NCBI GenBank assembly: GCA_020201305.1
Contig: JAIVHC010000008.1
Coordinates: 1-15,858 of the forward strand
Origin: Geobacteraceae bacterium
GTDB lineage: Bacteria; Desulfobacterota; Desulfuromonadia; Desulfuromonadales; Desulfuromonadaceae
Reading direction: 5' to 3'
DNA length: 15,858 nucleotides
Made by a program: the position numbers and the translations under genes. The notes beneath the pieces were generated by a model. The model saw only the letters and a program-made list of their open reading frames with translations, searched no databases and was not told the DNA's origin. Positions within the stretch are counted from its first letter, which is position 1. Every line of letters begins with the position of its first letter. Shown piece by piece: positions 1 through 9,266 of this stretch.

Positions 1-1488
1 CTGCTTACGCGCTATATACTCGGCCTGAGTTGGGAGTTGAGTCTGCTCTTCGGTGCTATTTCCGTAGTTACCGGCCCCACGGTTATCGGCCCCATGCTGC
101 GCACCGTGCGTCCCACCCAGTCGGTGTCAAATATCCTGCGCTGGGAAGGAATCGTCATCGATCCTATCGGTGCCTCCCTCGCGGTTCTGGTGTATGAATT
201 TATCGTCGCCGGTGGGGGGCAGCAGGCTATCGGGCACACGCTCCTCAGCTTCGGCCTTATTGTCCTGGTTGGGTTTGTGATCGGGATTCTTGGCGGCTAT
301 GGCTTCGGTCTCGTGCTGCGCTATCATCTGTTGCCCGAATATCTCCACAATGTCACCGCCCTCGCCCTGGTGTTCGGCTCCTTTGCTGCTTCCAACCTGA
401 TCCAGGCGGAATCGGGTCTGGTCACCGTAACCGTTATGGGTATGTGGCTTGCCAACATGCCTAATGTGGATATGGAGGAGATCCTCGACTTTAAAGAAAG
501 CCTGAGCATCCTTCTGATCTCCCTGTTGTTTATCATTCTGGCATCGCGTCTCGATTTTGCCGATTTTACCGCCCTCGGATGGCCGGCGGTGTTTATCCTC
601 CTCGGGATTCAGTTCCTTGCTCGGCCTCTAAGTGTCATGGTATCGGCAGCCGGTTCCAATCTTACCTGGCCCGAACGCCATCTCCTCGCCTGGATTGCCC
701 CACGTGGCATTGTGGCAGCAGCCGTATCCGCCCTGTTTGCCATGCAGCTGGAGCAGAGCGGATTTCCCGATGCGAGTAAAATCGTCCCTCTCACGTTCAT
801 GGTGATTATCGGCACCGTTCTGATCCAGAGTGCCACGGCGCGCCCTATTGCGATGTGGCTCGGCGTCGCAGAACCGGAACCGCGCGGGTGCCTGATCGTG
901 GGTGCCAATCCGGTGGCGCGCACCATCGGACTTGCCTTGAAGAACGCCGGCTTCAGGGTAAAGCTTGCGGACTCAAGCTGGGAATATACCTCAAAGTCGC
1001 GCATGGAAGGACTGCCAACCTACTTCGGTAACCCCATTTCGGAACACTCCGATCGACATCTGGATATGGTGGGGCTGGGGCGGATGCTCGCACTTTCTCC
1101 GCATGAAGAACTCAATATGGGCGCGGCCATGCACTATCGTGTCGATCTGGGGGTGGAAAATATCTTCCGTGTGCAGAATAAAAGCCCGCGGGATAAGAAG
1201 CCTAACCAAAACCTGAATCAGGCGCGTGGCACCATTCTCTTCGGGAATAATGTCACCTACTCCACCCTGAAGGATATGCTCGATCACGGTGCTGAAATAC
1301 ACTCTACCAAGTTAACCGAGACCTATAACTACGCCCACTGGAAACGTAGTCATGGCAACTTCGCCGTGGCTCTGTTTGCCACCGATACACGTAAAAACCT
1401 GCGTCTTTTCAGTGTTGACGATCTGTTTGAGCCGGGGCCGGGATGGCAGATTTACAGTCTGGTGTTGCCGGACACCCACGCGGCATAA
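1..1488 (+). CDS. Na+(K+)/H+ antiporter, CPA1 type, with C-terminal RCK/TrkA-N domain (5' truncated)
   Basis: An inner-membrane cation/proton exchanger. The frame is open to the left edge of the window, so the N-terminus lies outside; the TTG at 37 is not a credible start. The first about 280 residues are a run of hydrophobic segments with antiporter landmarks: WEGIVIDPIGA, which matches the ion-binding acidic segment of CPA1 exchangers, and the APRGIVAAA segment with its conserved arginine. From about residue 295 a soluble domain starts with GCLIVGANPVARTIG, a Rossmann-type nucleotide-binding turn like that of RCK/TrkA-N domains, which suggests gating by a nucleotide or ligand. The gene ends with TAA just before a terminator and is convergent with the next gene, so it is not part of the metabolic module to the right. 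The ion exchanged cannot be told from the sequence. Confidence 0.9.
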   Translation: MLTRYILGLSWELSLLFGAISVVTGPTVIGPMLRTVRPTQSVSNILRWEGIVIDPIGASLAVLVYEFIVAGGGQQAIGHTLLSFGLIVLVGFVIGILGGYGFGLVLRYHLLPEYLHNVTALALVFGSFAASNLIQAESGLVTVTVMGMWLANMPNVDMEEILDFKESLSILLISLLFIILASRLDFADFTALGWPAVFILLGIQFLARPLSVMVSAAGSNLTWPERHLLAWIAPRGIVAAAVSALFAMQLEQSGFPDASKIVPLTFMVIIGTVLIQSATARPIAMWLGVAEPEPRGCLIVGANPVARTIGLALKNAGFRVKLADSSWEYTSKSRMEGLPTYFGNPISEHSDRHLDMVGLGRMLALSPHEELNMGAAMHYRVDLGVENIFRVQNKSPRDKKPNQNLNQARGTILFGNNVTYSTLKDMLDHGAEIHSTKLTETYNYAHWKRSHGNFAVALFATDTRKNLRLFSVDDLFEPGPGWQIYSLVLPDTHAA

Positions 1489-1524
1489 AGCAAAAGGGCA
1501 CGCCGTTGGCGTGCCCTTTTGCTT
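1488..1524. terminator. Bidirectional intrinsic terminator between convergent genes
   Basis: A perfect 17-bp inverted repeat (left arm 1488-1504, right arm 1508-1524) with a GTT loop. The GC-rich core GGGCACGCC is flanked by an A run on the left and a T run on the right, so it can stop transcription in both directions. It starts at the last base of the antiporter stop codon and lies about 25 bp from the stop of the convergent reductase gene. Confidence 0.87.
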
Positions 1525-1548
1525 GAATCTGTATGAAAAACGGTGCCT

Positions 1549-2220
1549 TCAGGCGTTAAAGCTACCCATGATCTCTTCTTTGAACGCGTCGAAGCCCATT
1601 TCATTTACAAACTTGCCCAGGCGTCCCTTGCGGTTGTTCCTGACGAACCAACCCACAATGTAATCAGCCAGGGCCAGGGCCTGCTCTTCATCAAGCTGAT
1701 CTGCGAGGAGATGGGAAAGGCGCGCACCGGCACCGCCGTTACCTCCAACCATCACCTTCCAGCCTTTGGGGGTGCCGATGAGACCGAGATCTTTGATACA
1801 CACCTCGGAACAGTCGTTAGCGCAGCCGGAAACCCCCATCTTGAATTTCCAGGGCAGTTCCCTGCCGTGGTAGCGCTTGTCCATCTCCAGGCCGAGGGTG
1901 ACGGAATCCTGCTGTCCGCGTTTGCAGAAGGTGGTACCGGGGCACACCTTCACGGAGCGCACACACATGCCGATGGCTGCACCCGCAGGTTCGTCGAGTT
2001 CCTCCCAGATCTGATCGAGCTGCTCCTCTTCGAGGCCTACGATGGCAATGCGCTGCGCGCTCGTGAGTTTCAAAGCCTTGGCGTTGAATTTCTCTGCCAC
2101 ATTTGCAATCTTGCGCAGCTGATCCGGATTGGTAATGCCGGCGGGGATGTGTGGCGCGACGGCGTAGGTTTCTTTATCCCGCTGAATAATAGCGCCTTTT
2201 TCGAGAATATCTTTTTTCAT
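1549..2220 (-). CDS. Small siroheme/Fe-S sulfite or nitrite reductase domain protein
   Basis: A predicted soluble redox enzyme of 223 aa with one ferredoxin-like half domain followed by one siroheme/[4Fe-4S] domain (NIR_SIR family). The cluster and siroheme-binding cysteines are visible as CPGTTFC (C-X5-C), then, 33 residues later, CANDC (C-X3-C), followed by a further CSEVC. The length fits the low-molecular-weight assimilatory-type sulfite reductases known from Desulfovibrio, Desulfuromonas and methanogens, and also stand-alone NirB-like domains. The ATG at 2220 is chosen because AGGAG lies 11 bases upstream; the TTG at 2229 would leave only 2 bases. The gene stands alone after mqnD, 75 bp away, and may have its own promoter. 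No electron-donor subunit is adjacent, so substrate and partner are open. NAD(P)H-dependent NirB would be much longer. Confidence 0.88.
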   Translation of the reverse strand: MKKDILEKGAIIQRDKETYAVAPHIPAGITNPDQLRKIANVAEKFNAKALKLTSAQRIAIVGLEEEQLDQIWEELDEPAGAAIGMCVRSVKVCPGTTFCKRGQQDSVTLGLEMDKRYHGRELPWKFKMGVSGCANDCSEVCIKDLGLIGTPKGWKVMVGGNGGAGARLSHLLADQLDEEQALALADYIVGWFVRNNRKGRLGKFVNEMGFDAFKEEIMGSFNA

Positions 2221-2277
2221 GCTATACAAATCTCCTGTTCTGCTGGTTGATATTGCGCCCGATTGAAAATACGCCCT

Positions 2278-2306
2278 AATGTATGGTATTTGCGCCTAAA
2301 GTGCAA
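2278..2306 (-). promoter_or_regulatory. Candidate sigma-70 promoter with internal inverted repeat, upstream of the small reductase
   Basis: Reading the minus strand, TTGCAC (2306-2301) is followed after 17 bases by TACATT (2283-2278), a fair -35/-10 pair placed about 55 bp before the reductase start. An imperfect inverted repeat lies between the boxes and over the -35: TTTGCGC (2289-2295) and GTGCAAA (2301-2307), one mismatch, 5-base spacer. It could be an operator. The -35 is just past the mqnD stop codon. This is a pattern match only. Confidence 0.35.
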
Positions 2307-3132
2307 ACAGAGGTTTGTCACATGGAGGGATGATACCGTGTTCTTCCGCTCTCTGCAGCAGGTAACGCACTGCGTGCTCCCCCTCGGGGCCGAGGTCAAG
2401 GGTGAAATCGTTGACGTAGAGATCGATGTGTCTGGCGGTGACCGCATCGGAAAGTTCCTGCGCATGGGCGCGGATATAGGCTGCAACCTGCTCCGGGTGG
2501 GCGCGTGCAAATTCGAGACTCGCACGGATGCCGTGTTCGACTCTTGCGACCACCTCCGGATCAAGATCGCGGCGTGCGAGGATACCCCCAAGGGGGATCG
2601 GAAGGCCGGTGGTCTCTTCCCACCATTGCCCCAGATCGATTACCTGATGCAGGGCGTAATCCGCAAAGGTGAAGCGCGACTCGTGGATGATCACTCCGGC
2701 AGCCGCCTCACCCCGCTGGAGTGCGGGCATGATCTGATCAAAGGGGAGGGTATGCAGGTCTTTAAGACCGCTCTCGCACAATTGCAACAGCAGGCTCGCC
2801 GTGGTCATCTCACCGGGGATCAACACTGTTTTGCCGCGCAGATCCCCCATGCTGCAGGGAGTGGGCGCCACCACCAGCGGTCCGCATCCGCGTCCCAGGG
2901 CGCTGCCCGAACGCAAGAGGGTGTAGTGCTCGCGTACATGTCCGAAAGCGTGATAGGAGATTTTAGTGAGATCGAGGGTGGCGTTGAGGGCGAGGCGATT
3001 CAGGGTTTCCACATCTTCAAGGCGCTCCTGAAAGCGCAACCCCCCGCAGGGAACCTGATGGTGAATCAGGGCGGCAAAGATAAAGGTATCGTTGGGGCAG
3101 GGTGAGTATCCCAGGCTGAGGGTCTGTGACAT
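2296..3132 (-). CDS. mqnD: 1,4-dihydroxy-6-naphthoate synthase, futalosine menaquinone pathway
   Basis: Converts cyclic dehypoxanthine futalosine to 1,4-dihydroxy-6-naphthoate in the cytoplasm, a late ring-forming step of the alternative menaquinone pathway. The protein is 278 aa, a usual length for MqnD, and has the periplasmic-binding-protein-like fold typical of MqnA/MqnD. Visible landmarks are the N-terminal LGYSPCPNDTFIF signature, the TKISYHAF segment, a domain-crossing stretch around GKTVLIPGEMTTA, and IIHESRFTF. The start is the ATG at 3132, preceded by AGGAG with a 5-base spacer, and it shares one base with the mqnB stop (TGATG), so translation is probably coupled. The open frame runs further upstream but that part overlaps mqnB and is not coding. 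Its neighbour MqnB works upstream in the same pathway, which supports MqnD over MqnA. Confidence 0.93.
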   Translation of the reverse strand: MSQTLSLGYSPCPNDTFIFAALIHHQVPCGGLRFQERLEDVETLNRLALNATLDLTKISYHAFGHVREHYTLLRSGSALGRGCGPLVVAPTPCSMGDLRGKTVLIPGEMTTASLLLQLCESGLKDLHTLPFDQIMPALQRGEAAAGVIIHESRFTFADYALHQVIDLGQWWEETTGLPIPLGGILARRDLDPEVVARVEHGIRASLEFARAHPEQVAAYIRAHAQELSDAVTARHIDLYVNDFTLDLGPEGEHAVRYLLQRAEEHGIIPPCDKPLFAL

Positions 3133-3887
3133 CAGAACTCCTGTGAGGTAAAGATTTTCGCAGGGGCATGGCGCAGCCAGAACAGCAGCGCCTCCTGCGC
3201 CCGCTGCATAGCGCCGGCAAGATCCCAGCATGCCATGTTACGCGTCTCCACCATGTTGGAGATCGCGCGCACTTCGACAAAGGGGGTGTCAAACATACAG
3301 CACATCTGTGCTATGGCAGCGCCTTCCATGTTTTCACATATCCCTGCAGTGGCGGCTTCCACAGCAGCGGCTTGAGTATCGGTGCCGCTACAGGTGGCCA
3401 CGCTCACAAAGTTTCCCTCGCAAAAGGAAATTCCGCTGTGTGCGGCAAATCTTTTCAGGTGCAGGGCGGCATGGGCATTTAATCCGGTACAGACAGGGAA
3501 TCTATTGTAGTAAAGGGTGTCCCCGCGTTTTAACAGGGGTAGATTGAGGGCCTGCATGGAGAGAAATCCGTCCGGGGTGATGGCTCCAGTATCCGCGTAG
3601 ATCTCCGCGCTTGCAAGGGCCAGATCGCCAACCGTGAGAGCGCTGCTGTGGTAAGCGCCGCCGCAACCGCACACAATGACGGCTGCGGGATTAAGCTGGT
3701 GCAGAAGGAGGGCGCTACTGCCGGCGGCGTTGGCCGTACCGATTCCGGTGGTGGCTATTGCTACGTTATGTGCCCCAAGGATGCCGCGATGGTACTCAAG
3801 GGTCCCACAGGTATATGTTTGCGTCTGGTGTAATTCAGCACGCAGGCGAGTATTCTCCTGGGCTACGGCACTGAGAAGTAAAATCAT
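3132..3887 (-). CDS. mqnB: Futalosine hydrolase
   Basis: Removes hypoxanthine from futalosine to give dehypoxanthine futalosine, the substrate of the radical-SAM cyclase MqnC; cytoplasmic. The 251-aa protein is a member of the purine nucleoside phosphorylase/MTA nucleosidase fold: an N-terminal TGIGTANAA glycine-rich segment, a central GCGGAY strand-loop, and near residue 190 the ENMEGAA motif whose Met-Glu contacts the ribose, followed by EVRAISN. The start ATG at 3887 overlaps the stop of the preceding unknown gene by 4 bp (ATGA), and the stop overlaps the mqnD start, so the three genes look like one transcript with coupled translation. An MTA/SAH nucleosidase would have a similar fold, but the mqnD neighbour makes futalosine hydrolase the better call. 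Confidence 0.92.
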   Translation of the reverse strand: MILLLSAVAQENTRLRAELHQTQTYTCGTLEYHRGILGAHNVAIATTGIGTANAAGSSALLLHQLNPAAVIVCGCGGAYHSSALTVGDLALASAEIYADTGAITPDGFLSMQALNLPLLKRGDTLYYNRFPVCTGLNAHAALHLKRFAAHSGISFCEGNFVSVATCSGTDTQAAAVEAATAGICENMEGAAIAQMCCMFDTPFVEVRAISNMVETRNMACWDLAGAMQRAQEALLFWLRHAPAKIFTSQEF

Positions 3888-4996
3888 GAGCGGTTCTGAT
3901 ACCAGCCGATACGGATCAGGTCGCGACGCATCTCCACCCCGTACTCACGCGGGATTCCCCAGTGCCAGAAGTTAAGGTTGCGCGGATGCTTGGTGCAGCG
4001 CGTTTTAAACGGGCATTTGTGGGTATCTGTGAGCATGTGTCTGAAGGTCTTATCCGCCTCGGCTATATACTGCAACAGCTTATGCCGCAGCTGGCTGTTG
4101 CTCTGTGCGCATACGCTCGCGATGCAATCGCGAATTTTCAGCCCTTCAAGATATTCACTCAAACCCTCATCAAACCCCTGCTTGCAAAGCTCGACAAAGT
4201 CTTTCCAGTCGAGGAGGAGGTTCACAAACTCTTCATCCTCATCCCATTCAATCTCCTGCTGCTTGAACATGATCTCCGCAATCTGATCCTGCTCTGAAGC
4301 AGAAAGAAAAAAATTGTCCGTATCGCTGGTGGCGGTCATGAAGAACATATCCACCAGCTCTTCGCAGTAGTTGATGTAGTCGAGTTCGGTACGCTCGAAG
4401 TGGCGCAGTTCAGGTGGGAGATCTGTCTCCGGGACACTGCAGAGTGCCAGATGGTTGTGCGCGAAATCCGCCGGGAACAGAATCTCCTCGCGGTGATGCA
4501 GATCGTAGCGATTGAGAATATCCATAGTACGGATATGGTTGGCGGTGAAAAAGGTCAGGGCCTTCTCTTCGGAGTAGAAGATCTCCGCTCCGAGGCGGTT
4601 GTTGGCAAGTCCGAAACCTACAAAACCATCGTGGATGAGGCGGCTCAGGTAGGGCTGGAGCATCTCCAGAATATCTGCCGTGGGCAGGTAAGGGGAGTAA
4701 AATACGGTGGGCTCTATGTGGCCGTCATCGTATTCCCCTTCAAGCTCATCCGGATAGTATTCGAGGATAAAAAAACTTTCGTCAGATACCAGGGTGCTGC
4801 AGTCCCGCACCAGCGCGGGAAGGGCACCGATGTCGGACAGAACGATAAAGCGGAAGGCACCTTCACACTCTTCCAACTGGGTGTAGTAGTACCCTGGCTC
4901 AATGCAGAAATCGGGCCGTTGCATCTCGATGGGCCACAGGCTCAGACCGCAGGGCTGTCTGAGGGGAGCACCGTTTGAATCTTGTATAATATTCAC
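3884..4996 (-). CDS. Uncharacterised acidic protein translationally coupled to mqnB
   Basis: I do not recognise this family. The predicted product is 370 aa, soluble, with no signal peptide or membrane segment, and is strongly acidic in the middle (for example EWDEDEEFVNLLLDW and YYPDELEGEYDD). The last about 60 residues turn basic and hold a Cys/His cluster, HKCPFKTRCTKHPR, which could bind a metal. A GTG start at 4996 is chosen because GAGGA lies 4 bases upstream; the longer open frame to 5149 has only an ATG at 5032 without a ribosome-binding site. The stop overlaps the mqnB start (ATGA), so it is the first gene of a set with mqnB and mqnD. That hints at a link to menaquinone or quinone-dependent respiration, but the order alone does not prove it. 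Codon use looks like that of its neighbours. Confidence 0.75.
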   Translation of the reverse strand: MNIIQDSNGAPLRQPCGLSLWPIEMQRPDFCIEPGYYYTQLEECEGAFRFIVLSDIGALPALVRDCSTLVSDESFFILEYYPDELEGEYDDGHIEPTVFYSPYLPTADILEMLQPYLSRLIHDGFVGFGLANNRLGAEIFYSEEKALTFFTANHIRTMDILNRYDLHHREEILFPADFAHNHLALCSVPETDLPPELRHFERTELDYINYCEELVDMFFMTATSDTDNFFLSASEQDQIAEIMFKQQEIEWDEDEEFVNLLLDWKDFVELCKQGFDEGLSEYLEGLKIRDCIASVCAQSNSQLRHKLLQYIAEADKTFRHMLTDTHKCPFKTRCTKHPRNLNFWHWGIPREYGVEMRRDLIRIGWYQNRS

Positions 4997-5328
4997 AGTT
5001 TCCTCAAAGATGATGCTTTCGCAAAAAATCATAAGATGGCTAAGCAAAAAGATGGAAGGGGGGTAAACGGCGTAAGGATAAGCACTGACGCAGGCAAAGT
5101 CAATAGGCGTGCGCGTTTGCACACCACCTGAAGGACACCCCTGCACCATAGCCCTTCGGGTTCCCTGCGCTTATGTTGCCATCCGGCGGATGGACCTGAA
5201 CTCGCTGACGCTCAGACAGGCGGTCCATCTTTATCGCCTCCTGGCACCAACGCTGCGGCTGCGGTACGAAGGGGGGCAGGGGAAAGGTAAGGTTGGTTGC
5301 GGATGTTAAAGAAAAGACTACAAGTGTT
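4997..5328. other. Gene-free spacer with a long stem-loop, possible repeat remnant
   Basis: This lies between the native end of meaB and the unknown gene. In the literal sequence the shifted meaB frame runs on to 5100, but that tail has no family resemblance. The most structured part is 5189-5229: GATGGACC and GGTCCATC arms (8 bp) around a 25-base loop, itself containing CTGA-CGC-TCAG. Just beyond lies a CCCTTCGGG mini-hairpin near 5150. There is no T run, so it is not a normal terminator. The style resembles dispersed REP-like sequences, but a second copy is not present in this window. I see no clear promoter for the unknown gene. Confidence 0.4.
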
Positions 5329-6302
5329 TCAGTGACGCCGGAAGCGCTCCAGCAGGCGGCGGCTCGCGGCTCCGGGGGTGGTGCGCCCCTGGATGACACT
5401 CTCCTCGACCTGGGGCAGGAGGGGGCCACATTCTTGTCGCGGATGAAGAGCTCCTTCAGATCATCCTGGAGCAAGGTCCACATCCATTCACGTGCCTGTT
5501 GGCGGCGTTTCTGTTCAAATTCGCCGCTGGTGTGCATGCTGGAGCGGAATTCCTTCAGGGTTTCCCAGATGGTATCGATGCCGATATCCTTCAGGGCACT
5601 GCAGGTCAATACCGGTACGCTCCAGTTCGGACTCTTAGGACGCATGATGTGGAGGGCGTTGAGATACTGCTGACGCGCGAGTTCCGCTGCAGGTTTGTTG
5701 TTCCCATCTGCTTTATTGATCACAATGGTATCGGCAATCTCCATAACCCCTTTTTTAATCCCCTGCAGTTCATCCCCGGCACCGGCGAGCTGCATCAGGA
5801 CAAACACATCTACCATCGCAGCTACGGCTATTTCGGACTGACCCACCCCTACGGTCTCTACAATGATGATATCGTAACCGGCTGCTTCACACAGGAGCAT
5901 GGTTTCGCGCGTTTTACGCGCTACGCCACCCAGGGTTTCCCCCGCAGGGGAGGGACGGATGAAGGCGCTCTCTTCGCGCGCAAGCTGTTCCATGCGCGTC
6001 TTGTCTCCGAGGATGCTCCCGCCGGAGATCTGCGAAGAGGGATCCACTGCGAGTACCGCGACCTTGTGACCCTGGCGCACCAGGCTGAGGCCAAAGGCTT
6101 CAATAAAGGTGCTCTTGCCTACGCCGGGGACGCCGGAGATACCGATACGCAAAGAGTTGCCGGTGCGCGGCAATAGCGCTTCAAGTACCTGCGTGGCCTG
6201 CTGCATGTGCTCGGTTTTACGGCTTTCAATCAGGGTGATCCCCTTCGCGAGGGCGCGTAGTGTGCCCTCCTCAATGCCGCTGATGATAGTGTCGGTCTGC
6301 AT
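5329..6302 (-). CDS. meaB: Methylmalonyl-CoA mutase-associated GTPase MeaB (ArgK family), frameshifted near 3' end
   Basis: A G3E-family GTPase that loads adenosylcobalamin onto methylmalonyl-CoA mutase and protects it from inactivation. Visible motifs: P-loop GVPGVGKST near residue 57, AVDPSS with GGSILGDKTRM, the SPAGETLGGVARKTRE segment, ETVGVGQSE (Walker B/switch II region), and NKAD for guanine recognition. The ATG at 6302 has AGGA seven bases upstream. Around 5421-5425 the frame is lost: residues through RDKNVAP are in one frame, while the expected tail (LLPQVEESVIQG through RRLLERFRRH, stop at 5329-5331) is in another. One extra base in the five-C run of the coding strand would restore a protein of about 324 aa, the normal MeaB size. 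As written, translation continues to 5100 with an unrelated tail. Probably the third gene of cobO-mcm-meaB. Confidence 0.9.
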
Positions 6303-6337
6303 AAGTGGATCCTGGGAATTCAAGATTGGATGCGTTA

Positions 6338-6425
6338 TGTAGGGGCAGGTCCCCGTGCCTGCCCGTTCCATCGGTGGCCATGCTGTAACGTGTAACCAGG
6401 GCACCCACGGGGGGGTGCCCCTACA
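6338..6425. repeat. 88-bp inverted-repeat element (MITE/REP-like) between mcm and meaB
   Basis: The ends are a perfect 10-bp inverted repeat, TGTAGGGGCA (6338-6347) and TGCCCCTACA (6416-6425). Each end also folds on itself: GGGCAGG/CCTGCCC (6343-6349 with 6358-6364) and GGGCACCC/GGGTGCCC (6399-6406 with 6413-6420). It starts 6 bp after the mcm stop and ends 35 bp before the meaB start, and has no coding capacity. This is the form of a small dispersed element that needs helper enzymes to move. On the mRNA it would fold into strong hairpins that could trim, stabilise or attenuate the mcm-meaB message. The copy number in the genome cannot be seen here. Confidence 0.7.
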
Positions 6426-6431
6426 ACGGTT

Positions 6432-8573
<2,142 letters not shown>

Positions 8574-8626
8574 AATATATCCTTTCAGTGGTCGCTGAGT
8601 CGAAGCTGCAGCTGAGTGGATGGAGA

Positions 8627-9181
8627 TCAGGACTCTATGCCGACGCGTGCCGGCGTGCCTGTGTCATAGTAGTGTTTTATCGGGCGCATCTCGGTAACCA
8701 GATCTGCCGCATCAATAAGTTGAGGCGTTGCGTTGCGTCCGGTGAGAATTATTTCGGTGTCGGGAGCACGTTCCTCAAGCAGGGACAGGACCTCATCAGG
8801 TTTAACCAGATTGAAATCGAGCGCGTTGATCACCTCATCCAGGATCAGCAGATCCACCTCTCCACCTGTTGCGAGGGTGCGGGCACGCTCCAGCCCCTGC
8901 TGTGCGAGGCTGATATCCTCCGCGGCAGGATTGTTCTTATTTACAAAACAGGATCGTCCCCACTGCTCTACGTGCCAGTTCTCCCCCATACGGGCGGCAC
9001 TGCGCATCTCTCCATATGCGGGGTCATTTTTCATGAAATGGAGGATATGCACCCTGAATCCATGCCCTGCAGCGCGGAATGCAAGCCCCAGGGCCGCAGT
9101 GGTTTTCCCTTTGCCGTGCCCGGTGTATATATGCACTTTTCCCGGGGCTGGAATTTGTGCTTCAGATTGTGTATGGTTCAT
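8627..9181 (-). CDS. cobO: Cob(I)alamin adenosyltransferase, CobO/BtuR/CobA type
   Basis: Transfers the adenosyl group from ATP to cob(I)alamin to make the coenzyme of the mutase encoded next to it. The 184-aa protein shows an N-terminal P-loop GHGKGKTTAALGLAFRAAGHG (about residues 22-42), HFMKN, the Walker-B-like DLLILDEVINALDFNLV, and a C-terminal LTGRNATPQLIDAADLVTEM segment, all typical of the CobO family rather than PduO or EutT. The ATG at 9181 is supported by GGAG nine bases upstream and by a good promoter about 60 bp further up. The gap to mcm is 53 bp with no terminator, so they are likely co-transcribed. The location suggests a role dedicated to the mutase, although it could also serve general corrinoid salvage. 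Confidence 0.95.
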   Translation of the reverse strand: MNHTQSEAQIPAPGKVHIYTGHGKGKTTAALGLAFRAAGHGFRVHILHFMKNDPAYGEMRSAARMGENWHVEQWGRSCFVNKNNPAAEDISLAQQGLERARTLATGGEVDLLILDEVINALDFNLVKPDEVLSLLEERAPDTEIILTGRNATPQLIDAADLVTEMRPIKHYYDTGTPARVGIES

Positions 9182-9236
9182 CCGCTATTGCTCCAGGCTC
9201 AGTTTTCAGAATTTTGTGTTAGGGGCGTCGCCGCTT

Positions 9237-9265
9237 TTATAAAAGAGTTTACACCCTTATGTAAA
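9237..9265 (-). promoter_or_regulatory. Predicted sigma-70 promoter of cobO-mcm-meaB
   Basis: On the minus strand, TTTACA (9265-9260) and TTATAA (9242-9237) are separated by exactly 17 bases. The pair is about 56 bp before the cobO start codon, with AT-rich DNA upstream. The -35 and the spacer coincide with a palindrome (9247-9266), so access to this promoter is probably controlled. Confidence 0.62.
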
Positions 9266-9266
9266 C
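9247..9266. promoter_or_regulatory. Palindromic operator candidate over the cobO promoter
   Basis: GTTTACA (9247-9253) and TGTAAAC (9260-9266) form a perfect 7-bp-arm palindrome with a 6-base spacer. It covers the -35 and most of the spacer of the predicted cobO promoter, the classic position for a repressor. The natural candidate to bind it is the XRE-cupin protein encoded about 450 bp away. The arms share TTTAC/GTAAA with the site at 9605-9619. Direct evidence is limited to symmetry and position. Confidence 0.55.

Noticed and set aside
1543..2250. Long open frame (235 codons) on the plus strand opposite the small reductase
   Set aside because: It is the antisense shadow of a gene with clear siroheme/Fe-S motifs, and has no ribosome-binding site or family resemblance.
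2263..3105. 280-codon open frame on the plus strand opposite mqnD
   Set aside because: Antisense shadow; the MqnD signature is on the minus strand with a coupled start.
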